Positions 50,956-59,039 of a stretch of DNA of 64,000 nucleotides are shown piece by piece; the stretch's first letter is position 1, and each line of letters begins with the position of its first letter. Position numbers and translations under genes: made by a program. Below the pieces are notes generated by a model. It saw nothing but the letters and a program-made list of their open reading frames with translations. It was not told the origin of the DNA and did not search any database. The stretch comes from Chitinophagales bacterium (lineage in GTDB: Bacteria > Bacteroidota > Bacteroidia > Chitinophagales > Chitinophagaceae): the NCBI GenBank assembly GCA_017303415.1, contig JAFLBJ010000002.1:64001-128000 (forward strand), in the 5' to 3' direction.

Positions 50956-51126
50956 ATGTTACGTTGGTCACTTGCCTTTTTGTTAATAGCCATTGTGGCT
51001 GCAGTGTTTGGGTTTACAACCATTGCACTTGGCGCCGCAGGTATCGCCAAGATCGTATTCTTCATCTTTATTGTTTTGTTTCTCATATCCATTATACGGG
51101 GGAAGCCCGTAAAAGGGGATATTTAA
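50956..51126 (+). CDS. DUF1328/YtjA-like small membrane protein
   Basis: 56 residues, too short for most gene callers. Two membrane helices, LRWSLAFLLIAIVAAVFGF and IAKIVFFIFIVLFLISII, with a short Gly/Ala loop ALGAAG between and a basic end RGKPVKGDI. This is the DUF1328 pattern, common next to stress genes; function is unknown. Spacing is 19 bp to the gene upstream and 28 bp to the YtxH gene downstream. Confidence 0.9.
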   Translation: MLRWSLAFLLIAIVAAVFGFTTIALGAAGIAKIVFFIFIVLFLISIIRGKPVKGDI

Positions 51127-51154
51127 TATTTCTTCATAAAATAAATTATATACT

Positions 51155-51361
51155 ATGAACAAGGGAATGAAATTCACTTTGGGTGTCGCTTCCGTACTCC
51201 TTACCGGGGTGCTGATTGGTGTGTTGATCGCTCCGGAAAAAGGAAGCGAGTTACGTAAAAAACTTAAAAAGCAAGGAGAAGATCTCCTGGCCAAAGGGAA
51301 GGGCCTTTTTCAAAAAATTTCCCAGGATGGTGAAGAAATTTTAGAAGACCAAGCTCTGTAA
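51155..51361 (+). CDS. YtxH-domain protein
   Basis: 68 residues. One membrane helix at about residues 5-23 (TLGVASVLLTGVLIGVLIAP) followed by EKGSELRKKLKKQGEDLLAK, the defining YtxH sequence, then an amphipathic coiled coil. YtxH proteins belong to general stress responses; the molecular role is unknown. The next gene starts on the base after its stop codon. Confidence 0.9.
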   Translation: MNKGMKFTLGVASVLLTGVLIGVLIAPEKGSELRKKLKKQGEDLLAKGKGLFQKISQDGEEILEDQAL

Positions 51362-51745
51362 GTGGATAAGCAGCATAGCAGCGGAATAAAGGAGGAGGCC
51401 AACCATCTATTGAAGTCGGGCCGCAGTTATCTGGAAACATGGGTGGAACTGAATGTGATGCGTTTTGTTCGCCTATCTTCCAGATGGGTTGCGCATTGGA
51501 TGGTGAAAGGGATATTGGTGGTTCTGGTTCTCTTCCTTATTCTCTTTATAGGGTTGGCACTGGCTTTTTGGATAGGGGATAAGCTTGATAACCGGTATCT
51601 GGGTTTTGGTTTGGTCGGACTTGGGTTTGGGCTCCTTGTTCCGGTGGTTATCCTGCTGGGAAAATGGATTTTGATCCCCTTATTTCGGGATCGTTTTATT
51701 CAACAGGTTTTTGAAGATGAACAAACAGATCAAACATTACCATGA
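51362..51745 (+). CDS. phage-holin-family-like membrane protein
   Basis: 127 residues starting with GTG directly after the YtxH stop. An amphipathic N-terminus (KEEANHLLKSGRSYLETWVE) precedes two membrane helices (MVKGILVVLVLFLILFIGLA and GFGLVGLGFGLLVPVVILLG). This is the arrangement of the Act_Hol/phage-holin-III-like proteins found beside YtxH and DUF1328 in stress operons. It is not evidence of a phage. The gene downstream overlaps its end by 29 bp if the ATG at 51717 is used. Confidence 0.72.
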   Translation: MDKQHSSGIKEEANHLLKSGRSYLETWVELNVMRFVRLSSRWVAHWMVKGILVVLVLFLILFIGLALAFWIGDKLDNRYLGFGLVGLGFGLLVPVVILLGKWILIPLFRDRFIQQVFEDEQTDQTLP

Positions 51746-52136
51746 ACTGGTACTGGAAGAAGAACGTCTCCGACGTTTATTAAAAGCCAATGAAAGAGTG
51801 CTTAGAGAACACCATATGCGTTTGGAAAAGGAATTGGATCCTGTATTTAATGGAATCAATTGGGTACATCGAGCCTTTCTTTTTGGAACAGAAAATCCCT
51901 TGTTGATATCCGGAGTCAAACGTTCGGCCAATTTTCTATTCCGCAAAGCCGTATTCGCCGGAACCAAAGGATGGGGTCGCCTTTTTGCGCCATTATTTAC
52001 AGGGTTCTTATCAAACCAGTTTATGAAAATGATCGCCCATATCGATTGGAATAAATTATTCGCCGGACAGGGCGACTCGCCGGAGAGTGGTGAGCCTGTC
52101 CCTCATCCGGCAGATCAGGAATCCAGAACTATTTAA
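51717..52136 (+). CDS. protein of unknown function in the stress operon
   Basis: 139 residues from the ATG at 51717 (a TTG at 51711 would add two). A charged helical start (HELVLEEERLRRLLKANERV) is followed by a mixed region with a hydrophobic stretch (FRKAVFAGTKGWGRLFAPLF). No family is recognised. It overlaps the holin-like gene and its TAA is immediately followed by the ATG of the AI-2E gene, so all three are translationally linked. Relatives beside YtxH genes are common in Bacteroidota but unnamed. Confidence 0.65.
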   Translation: MNKQIKHYHELVLEEERLRRLLKANERVLREHHMRLEKELDPVFNGINWVHRAFLFGTENPLLISGVKRSANFLFRKAVFAGTKGWGRLFAPLFTGFLSNQFMKMIAHIDWNKLFAGQGDSPESGEPVPHPADQESRTI

Positions 52137-53180
52137 ATGGAAAATCCAGGTATGCGGTTTAATGAATTAATGACGCGATTGCTTCTTTTGATGCTGATCC
52201 TGATACTGGTAATCCTGTCGCTCTTTGAACTTCGGATATTTATGCCTGGTATTCTCGGGGCTATAACCTTATATGTGTTAAGCAGACAAAGTTTTTTCCA
52301 ATTGGTCTTTTCCAGAAAGTGGGGACCGGGTCTAACAGCGCTGATGTATGTGGTGGGCTACTTATTTGTGTTAGGTGCACCTGTTTATCTGGGACTAACG
52401 CTGGCAGGGCCTTATATCCGTCCCATTCTGGAGAATCCTGCCGATGCGGTAGGAAAATTGGGGCAGGCTGTGGATGGCTTTACGCAGAAGAATGGATTGG
52501 AATGGCTTGGAGGTGGACAAGTGGGTAAATGGTTGGAAGGATTGTTTAATTGGCTCCCATCGCTGGTCAACAGTTCGATCAATTTGGTCACCAACCTTAT
52601 ATTGATGTTGTTCCTGCTCTATTTTCTATTGAAGGATGGTAGCAAAATGGAAAGAAGGTTGTTGCGCTGGATTCCACTCAATCAGGAAAGCACTCATTTA
52701 CTGGCTACCGAAACCCGACGTATGGTAAAGGCCAATGCCTTGGGAATTCCAATGATATCGGCTATTCAAGGCGCCGCGGCCATGCTGGGATATTATTTAT
52801 TTGGACTTCCTCAATTTGTATTCTGGGGGTTCCTAACAGGGTTATTCGCTTTTTTTCCGGTAGTGGGTACCATGGTGGTATGGGTCCCTCTGGTAATCTA
52901 CACGTATACATCCGGTGAGTCAGGAATGGCTGTAGGATTATTGTTTTATAGTTTACTGGTTACGGGTAATATTGACTACTTCGCCCGAATCACGATATTA
53001 AAGATGTATTCAAATATACATCCGGTCATTACAGTGTTAGGGGTTATTGTGGGGTTGGGTTTGTTTGGATTTATTGGTCTCATTTTCGGTCCTTTATTGA
53101 TCAGTTACATCATAATATTGACACGCATATATCGAAGTGAGTTTGTGGCGGAGCGACGGGAGGACCTTCAGCAGGAATAG
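52137..53180 (+). CDS. AI-2E/TqsA-family transporter
   Basis: 347 residues with about eight membrane helices (LLLLMLILILVILSLFELRI, LTALMYVVGYLFVLGAPVYL, LVTNLILMLFLLYFLLKDGS, ISAIQGAAAMLGYYLFGLPQ, VLGVIVGLGLFGFIGLIFGP). The conserved segment ISAIQGAAAMLGYYLFGLPQ fits the AI-2E transporter family (PF01594). Members include AI-2 exporters and Na+/H+ antiporters, so function here is open. It begins right after the previous stop codon and ends the six-gene operon. The hairpin array starts about 75 bp after its stop. Confidence 0.85.
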   Translation: MENPGMRFNELMTRLLLLMLILILVILSLFELRIFMPGILGAITLYVLSRQSFFQLVFSRKWGPGLTALMYVVGYLFVLGAPVYLGLTLAGPYIRPILENPADAVGKLGQAVDGFTQKNGLEWLGGGQVGKWLEGLFNWLPSLVNSSINLVTNLILMLFLLYFLLKDGSKMERRLLRWIPLNQESTHLLATETRRMVKANALGIPMISAIQGAAAMLGYYLFGLPQFVFWGFLTGLFAFFPVVGTMVVWVPLVIYTYTSGESGMAVGLLFYSLLVTGNIDYFARITILKMYSNIHPVITVLGVIVGLGLFGFIGLIFGPLLISYIIILTRIYRSEFVAERREDLQQE

Positions 53181-53255
53181 AGTTGGTTGCTTTACAAAAT
53201 ATATTTGGATGGTTTCAGTGTGATTTAAGTATATACCCTTCCTGTCCAGGCGGGG

Positions 53256-54920
53256 TATTTTTTTTGTGCCCTTCCTGTTCTTCGTGCACCCTTCGTGCTC
53301 TTCGTGCACCCTTCGTGTTCTTCGTGCCCCCTTTGTGTCCTTTGTGTCCTCCTACGCAAGTCTGGCGTAGGAGGACACAAAGAACACGAAGAAGACACGA
53401 AGAACACGAAGAAGAAAAAACGTAGAATTCGGGAATAAGCACTACTCAGTTTCTACCAATGACCAATTGTTGATGGGTCAAAATAGAACTTTCCTCCATA
53501 AAAACTTCGTGTTCTTCGTGCACCCTTAGTGTCCTTTGTGTCCTCCTACGCAAGTCTGGCGTAGGAGGACACAAAGAACACAAAGGATGCACGAAGGACA
53601 CAAAGGTTAATAACCATTTACCACTCTTTTAATACCGTTTTTAAATAAGACAGTGTTGAAGTTGAGGAGAAGACCAAATCTAAGATTAAGACATCGTAGG
53701 TAAGTTAGGGTCTGTGCCAGATGCAAAGGGATTACTGCTTCCACACTCTTAACTTCAATGACCACCTTTCTTTCAATTACGAGATCGGCCCTGTATCCGC
53801 ATTCCATTTTTATTTCTTCAAATATCAAGGGTATTGGCTTTTCTGTTTCAACAAACAACCCTCTTTTCTTTAATCTATAGGCAAGACAGGAGTGGTAAAC
53901 ATTCTCCAGCATGCCCGGGCCTATTGACTTATGAATGTAGATCGATTCGTCTAGTATGATTTTTATGATCTCCTCTGTATCCATAGTTTGACCATTTGTT
54001 GATCGGTCAAAATAGAACTTTACTCCATAAAAACTTCGTGTCCTTCGTGCACCCTTAGTGTCCTTTGTGTCCTCCTACGCAAGTCTGGCGTAGGAGGGCA
54101 CGAAGAACACAAAGAAGACACGAAGGACACAATGGAAAAAAATCGTTGAATTCGGGAATAATCACTAAACAGCCTGTACAAGTGACCATTTGTTGATGGG
54201 TCAAAATAGAACTTTACGCCATAAAAACTTCGTGTCCTTCGTGCACCCTTAGTGTCCTTTGTGTCCTCCTACGCAAGTCTGGCGTAGGAGGGCACGAAGA
54301 ACACAAAGAAGACACGAAGGACACAAAGGAGAAATAACGTTGAATTCGGGAATAAGCACTAAACAGCCTCTACCTATCACCATTTGTTGGTGGGTCAAAA
54401 TAGAACTTTACGCCATAAAATCTTCGTGTCCTTCGTGCACCCTTAGTGTTCTTCGTGTCCTCCTAGGCAAGTCTGGCGTAGGAGGGCACGAAGGAAACAA
54501 AGAAGACACGAAGGACACAAAGGAGAAATAACGTTGAATTCGGGAATAAGCACTACCCAGCCTCTACAAATGACCAAATTTTGATGGGTAAAATAGAATT
54601 TTCCTCCATAAAAACTTCGTGTCCTTTGTGCACCCTTAGTGTCCTTTGTGTCCTTCTACGCAAGTCGGGCGTAGGAGGGCACGAAGAACACAAAGAAGAC
54701 ACGAAGGACACAAAGGAGAAATAACGTTGAATTCGGGAATAAGCACTACACAGCCTCTACAAATGACCAATTTTTGATGGGTAAAATAGAATTTTCCTCC
54801 AAAAAATCTTCGTGTCCTTCGTGCACCCTTAGTGTCCTTTGTGTCCTCCTACGCAAGTCGGGCGTAGGAGGGCACGAAGGACACAAAGAAGACACGAAGG
54901 ACACAAAGGAGAAAAAACGT
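53256..54920. repeat. seven-unit tandem array of CCTACGC hairpins, period 193-194 bp
   Basis: Each unit holds a left arm of TTCGTGTCC-like words, the core CCTACGC, a 7-nt loop (AAGTCTG or AAGTCGG), GCGTAGG and a right arm of GGACACAAAG/ACACGAAG words, then a spacer of about 80 bp. Left-core starts are 53351, 53545, 54074, 54268, 54462, 54655 and 54848; all adjacent distances are 193-194 except the second-to-third, 529, where the GxxExxY gene sits. Spacers share TTGAATTCGGGAATAAG, GACCATTTGTTGATGGGTC and CCATAAAAACTTCGTG. In the fifth unit the core reads CCTAGGC. The last spacer is cut at the stop of the gene at 54962. This is neither a CRISPR array nor a known mobile element. Confidence 0.93.
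53607..53984 (-). CDS. GxxExxY-family protein (PD-(D/E)XK-like), inside the hairpin array
   Basis: 125 residues. The family motif is visible as GMLENVY (Gly24, Glu27, Tyr30), and YRADLVI with VIEVKS gives Asp67, Glu77 and Lys79, the D-X9-E-X-K arrangement of the PD-(D/E)XK nuclease superfamily. GxxExxY proteins are small, widespread and uncharacterised; nuclease activity is inferred. The gene lies in the spacer between the second and third hairpins: its stop abuts the right arm at 53606, and the 3' half of the spacer, starting TGACCATTTGTTGAT, begins at its start codon. About 43 bp of the normal spacer are missing. No promoter was seen. Confidence 0.85.
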   Translation of the reverse strand: MDTEEIIKIILDESIYIHKSIGPGMLENVYHSCLAYRLKKRGLFVETEKPIPLIFEEIKMECGYRADLVIERKVVIEVKSVEAVIPLHLAQTLTYLRCLNLRFGLLLNFNTVLFKNGIKRVVNGY

Positions 54921-54961
54921 GGAATATGGGAATAAACACTTTACAATTTTCGCACAGATGT

Positions 54962-57028
54962 CTACCAATATCTCCCCGCGAATTGAATGAAATACTCCCA
55001 GTTCGGTCCAGTGGTATGACCACCTTCATGTTGCCGCCAGGCTATATCTCCATTCAATAATCCTGTTTTCTCCTCTGGAAACTGATCCGTACCCAGCCCT
55101 TTCTTCCCCAACAACTCGTAAACAGGAGATGCATGTACGCCCCCGAGGAACATACCCTTTGCATCAACCCAGCGGCCTTCCACATTGGGAGAACCTGAAC
55201 TGATGAATACGGGGCGTGGCGCACAGAGCGCAACCAACTGATGGGCATCTACCGGCAGATCATTCGGAGTGAGGGGACCGGCATAGCGAATAAAATTACC
55301 GGCAAACCAATGATATTCTGCCGAGGAGGCCAGGTTCTCTACCTGCTCCCCATATACACGTCGTAAAATTTTTGTACCCCCCGCACCCGAAGAACCAATA
55401 AAGCCAATACTGATCCTCGGTTCATACGCCATCGTAACAATAGCGGCCTTCCCATATCGCGAAAGCCCTTCGATCCCTACGCGTTTTGCATCAACACCGG
55501 GATCCGTTTCCAGGTAATCGATCGTTCGACTCGCACCCCAGGCCCAGGCACGCAAACTGCCCCATTGATCAGGACTACGAAACTGGCCTTTGTTACACAA
55601 TCCAATGATCCCTTCTGTCAAACCCGCGCCATTGTCAGCCTGGTAACTGGTAGGTACCAGAATACCAAAACCCCATCCCTTTTCCAATAATTGTTCCTGC
55701 CATGATTTTTGAACAGGCGTACCCGGAGGAGGGGCCGGTGGCCTGAACCCCGGAGGGAAAATAAATCCAAACTCGATCATCACAGGTACTGGTTGCTGAA
55801 TGTGCTTTGGCAATACCAGCGAAAACTGGATATCTACCGTAAGCGCAGGATAAGATGAATTATCTACATGCCCTACGAGTTCCTTTACTTCCGCCAGGGT
55901 TCCGCCAAAGAGCGAATCCCGTCGGCTTTTTATTTCCCAGCGCACCGCCGGTGTATTTGTTGGCACACGTCCATAAATTTCTTTATCAAATGCTGCCACG
56001 ATCTCAGGACGTCTTTTCTTCCACCAGGCAGAAGCATTATTGACCGTCTTTCCATTTTTTAATTTCAACGGATCGGGCAGGGTGGTATACGGAGAGGCTT
56101 TGGATTCGTCGATATTTGCCGCATTGGGTGCAGATGGATTACCAGATGGTCCAGGACGGGTAGAGGTTATTCCCAGTTTCCCGGTCATATCCTTATAATC
56201 TTTTTGCGTTTGTGCCTGGGTCGCCTTCATGGCCTTATCCCGGGTCTGCCAGGAGCGGATATGTTTGGCTACATCCACCATCGGCGCAATGTAAATATCC
56301 TTCTCATGGTCTTTTAAATACTGCAGGAACTGTCGATGATCGGGTAAGCTTACATCCAACCCGTTTCCACCGCCCACGCCATGAAACAAGATCACCAGCA
56401 TTGAATTGGTACGCATGGCCTCTTCCACCCAGGCAATCATTTGTTCGGCCTTGTGGTGATTGACCATATAACAATCGGTATTATACAGATCAATGTCCTG
56501 GATCTTGTGCATTTCGCCCCTTACTCCACGGGCCGCGATAAAATCTTTCTTAAGCGGTTCTATAAAAAAACTGTCCTCCACCTTCTGGTCGCCACAGGTA
56601 TAAGCAAAGGTCCTTTCCGTTTTTCCATCGAGAGCTTGCAGAAATAAATTGGTCATGCGTGTCTCGTCCACTATTTGTTTGAGAGTATAGGTGCTGAGAT
56701 CATATTCCTTTGGCACCCATTCTCTGCCCGGGCCACCGGCACAGGGGTGATACAGCGTGTGGTTGCCCAGTTCATGTCCTTTGGCAGCCATGCCACGCCA
56801 TTCTTCCATTCGGGTTTGTACGGAGGGCGAGAAGGCGGTAACATAAAAGGTGGCCTTTAATCCCAGGGAGTCGAGCAGCGGCAAGGCATTGTCGAGGTGC
56901 TGGTCAATGGCATCGTCATAGGTGATCACAACGGCACATTTCTTTCCTTGCCAGGGTTGGTTGAATTGTGCCTGCATGGCCGTATTTCCCAATAGCAATA
57001 CGATCAAGGGCCAATGAAATCTTTTCAT
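54962..57028 (-). CDS. fusion of a CE4-type polysaccharide deacetylase and a CE15-type glucuronoyl esterase
   Basis: 688 residues. A signal peptide (WPLIVLLLGNTAMQA) is followed by the NodB-type domain (about 30-260): VVITYDDAIDQHLDN with the metal Asp pair and LGNHTLYHP with HTLYH. A linker (about 270-320) leads to the CE15 domain (about 325-688): WGASRTIDYLETDP, the nucleophile GLSRYGKAA, LRRVYGEQVENL and the His in RQHEGGHTTG. CE15 enzymes cleave the ester between lignin and 4-O-methyl-glucuronate on xylan. It is the last gene of the leftward xylan operon. CE4 activity on acetylxylan is inferred, as is activity of the deacetylase domain at all. Confidence 0.85.
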   Translation of the reverse strand: MKRFHWPLIVLLLGNTAMQAQFNQPWQGKKCAVVITYDDAIDQHLDNALPLLDSLGLKATFYVTAFSPSVQTRMEEWRGMAAKGHELGNHTLYHPCAGGPGREWVPKEYDLSTYTLKQIVDETRMTNLFLQALDGKTERTFAYTCGDQKVEDSFFIEPLKKDFIAARGVRGEMHKIQDIDLYNTDCYMVNHHKAEQMIAWVEEAMRTNSMLVILFHGVGGGNGLDVSLPDHRQFLQYLKDHEKDIYIAPMVDVAKHIRSWQTRDKAMKATQAQTQKDYKDMTGKLGITSTRPGPSGNPSAPNAANIDESKASPYTTLPDPLKLKNGKTVNNASAWWKKRRPEIVAAFDKEIYGRVPTNTPAVRWEIKSRRDSLFGGTLAEVKELVGHVDNSSYPALTVDIQFSLVLPKHIQQPVPVMIEFGFIFPPGFRPPAPPPGTPVQKSWQEQLLEKGWGFGILVPTSYQADNGAGLTEGIIGLCNKGQFRSPDQWGSLRAWAWGASRTIDYLETDPGVDAKRVGIEGLSRYGKAAIVTMAYEPRISIGFIGSSGAGGTKILRRVYGEQVENLASSAEYHWFAGNFIRYAGPLTPNDLPVDAHQLVALCAPRPVFISSGSPNVEGRWVDAKGMFLGGVHASPVYELLGKKGLGTDQFPEEKTGLLNGDIAWRQHEGGHTTGPNWEYFIQFAGRYW

Positions 57029-57049
57029 GACAAAGGGTTTTAATTTTCA

Positions 57050-57079
57050 CAGCATAACCATGGTAAACAATTTATGCTG
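57050..57079. other. intercistronic hairpin in the xylan operon
   Basis: CAGCATAA (57050-57057) and TTATGCTG (57072-57079) form an 8-bp stem with a 14-nt loop. It lies between the acetylesterase gene stop and the CE4-CE15 gene start and may modulate mRNA stability or read-through. Confidence 0.5.
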
Positions 57080-57091
57080 TTATAGGCGTAT

Positions 57092-59023
57092 TTAATCAGG
57101 GTCTGTGCGGAATGGTGAAGCAGGCAATCCTTCCTTATTGATCAGGTTGGGATTGACCGGATTATCCGCCCAGGCATACCGAACATATTTGGGGTTCTTT
57201 ACTTCATCATTCCAAATCACCACTTTATTGCCTTCCAATCTTGTCTGTGCCCAAACAAATTTTTTATCCTCACCCGCAATGGCAAATTCAGCAGGGGCTT
57301 CTCCATCCCGGGTGATCAGACCCGATCCGATATGGGTAAAATGAAGCGTGATCTTTTCTGTGCCTACGTCAATCTTTTCCAGCATTGGACCGGAATGAAC
57401 CAATTCTTTTTCACCATAGGCTTCATACAAGGCCCATAATGCGAGTCTTTCCCCCACATCCTTTTTATTATCGGGATGTATATCATTCCATTCGCCCAGA
57501 TCAATGGCGACTGCCATGCCGGTGCGGTCAGTTTTCATGGCCTTTAATTGTGACTCTCTTAACCGCGCCCAATTGCTTTCTCCAGGCAGATAACTGTAAT
57601 CCATAAAGCCAGGCAATTGAACATAGAAAAAGGGAAGTGTACCCAGGTTCCATTTTTTTCGCCAATCTTCGATCAGCGCTTTCATCAGGGCCTCATATTC
57701 CACGGGTCTTCCGGCATTGCTCTCCCCCTGGTACCAGCATATCCCTTTGATCGTATAGGGTATCACGGGCGCAACCATGGCGTTGTACAACGCAGTAGGT
57801 TGGTTGGGTGCATTAACAGGTGGTTGTGTCCTTGGGCCGTTAAATGGCCGAAACACAACACCCACTTTATAATCCCAATCACCCATCAGGGATACAGTAT
57901 CCATTCCGGAGAATATACAATAGGGTTTATCGGGAACAAATCCACCTTTGCCTCCATTGTTGGTTACCCGGATCACAAAGAGGTTTTTTCCTGCTTTTAA
58001 TACTCCTTCCGGTACAGTGTACCTTCTTTGGGGATATTGGTACGTGGTGCGACCTACCGATTTTCCATTGATATATAATTCATCGGCATCCACGATCCTT
58101 CCCAGGAAAACGCGGGCAGGTTTACCTGCCATGGATTGAGGAATTTCAATTTCTTTTCGGTACCATACAACACCATTCAGGTCCTTCACCCCCTGATCTT
58201 CCCAAAAACCGGGAATGTGAATACGCCGCCATCCGCCGGGCACATAGGCCGGGTCATACCAGGTGGGTTTTGCTTCAAGACCCAGGTCAACAGGCGGAGC
58301 AGGGCGGGGAAGTGCCGCATTATTCCGGATCAATGAATTGACATACTGCGTGTCTTTATTCTTTTGGATCTGGGAAATAAGAGAAGAGAAATCCTGTAAA
58401 CCTTCTTCACTGGTCCAGGCCTCAATGGGCGTACCGCCTACACTTGAGTTGATGATGCCAATGGGTATTTTGTATTTATCATGGATCTTTTTGGCAAAGA
58501 AATAGGCCACGGCGGAAAAGGGTCGGATATCTTCGCCTACAGCGGCTTTCCAATACACGGCCGGCAATTCGGTTCGCGGGCCATTCAGGTCGGCCAGCGT
58601 GGGTATCCAGCATTGGCGTATTTGCGGGTCATTGGCCTCGGCGATCACACGGGCATAGGTAACATCATGAATGTTCAATTGATGGACCATGTTGGATTGT
58701 CCTGAGCAAAACCAGACATCACCAAAGAGGATATCTTTTAACTCGATCCGGTTCTTTCCTTTCAGGGACATTGTATAAGGGCCACCTGCAGGGGTGGGGG
58801 CCAGAAAAACCTCCCAATTTCCATTGGCCTGGGCACGTGTGTTATAAGTGCGCCCATTAACTTTTACTTCTACTTTTTCTTTGGGTGAAGCCCATCCCCA
58901 GATCCTGACCTTGGTATCGCGTTGAAGGATCATGCTGTCGCGCACAAGGGCTGGCAATCGCAGTTGGGCACACAATGGCTGCAGGGTCACTACCAGGAGT
59001 GACAGGAAGAATATTTTTTTCAT
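57092..59023 (-). CDS. SGNH-type acetylesterase (sialate O-acetylesterase family)
   Basis: 643 residues from the ATG at 59023; the frame extends to a TTG at 59029. A signal peptide (LSLLVVTLQPLCA) is followed by a beta domain and the SASA esterase: GQSNMVHQLN with the catalytic Ser, GGTPIEAWTSEEG, then QGESNAGR and the acid/His segment DLGEWNDIHPDNK. A galactose-binding-like insertion lies near 265-375 (WYRKEIEIPQSMAGKPARV). The family is named for sialate esterase, but in xylan operons such proteins act as acetylxylan esterases; that role is inferred from the neighbours GH10, GH43, GH115 and CE15. Confidence 0.85.
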   Translation of the reverse strand: MKKIFFLSLLVVTLQPLCAQLRLPALVRDSMILQRDTKVRIWGWASPKEKVEVKVNGRTYNTRAQANGNWEVFLAPTPAGGPYTMSLKGKNRIELKDILFGDVWFCSGQSNMVHQLNIHDVTYARVIAEANDPQIRQCWIPTLADLNGPRTELPAVYWKAAVGEDIRPFSAVAYFFAKKIHDKYKIPIGIINSSVGGTPIEAWTSEEGLQDFSSLISQIQKNKDTQYVNSLIRNNAALPRPAPPVDLGLEAKPTWYDPAYVPGGWRRIHIPGFWEDQGVKDLNGVVWYRKEIEIPQSMAGKPARVFLGRIVDADELYINGKSVGRTTYQYPQRRYTVPEGVLKAGKNLFVIRVTNNGGKGGFVPDKPYCIFSGMDTVSLMGDWDYKVGVVFRPFNGPRTQPPVNAPNQPTALYNAMVAPVIPYTIKGICWYQGESNAGRPVEYEALMKALIEDWRKKWNLGTLPFFYVQLPGFMDYSYLPGESNWARLRESQLKAMKTDRTGMAVAIDLGEWNDIHPDNKKDVGERLALWALYEAYGEKELVHSGPMLEKIDVGTEKITLHFTHIGSGLITRDGEAPAEFAIAGEDKKFVWAQTRLEGNKVVIWNDEVKNPKYVRYAWADNPVNPNLINKEGLPASPFRTDPD

Positions 59024-59039
59024 TACCAACGAGAATGGT

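Noticed and set aside
51362..51745. Prophage remnant, because of a holin-like protein
   Set aside because: No phage structural or lysis genes nearby; such holin-like proteins are regular members of YtxH/DUF1328 stress operons.
53607..53984. Toxin-antitoxin or restriction system around the GxxExxY gene
   Set aside because: It is a single gene without a partner or methylase; the neighbours are the hairpins.
53256..54920. CRISPR array
   Set aside because: Period 193-194 bp, repeats themselves palindromic with long arms, and the spacers are near copies of each other. No cas gene is present.
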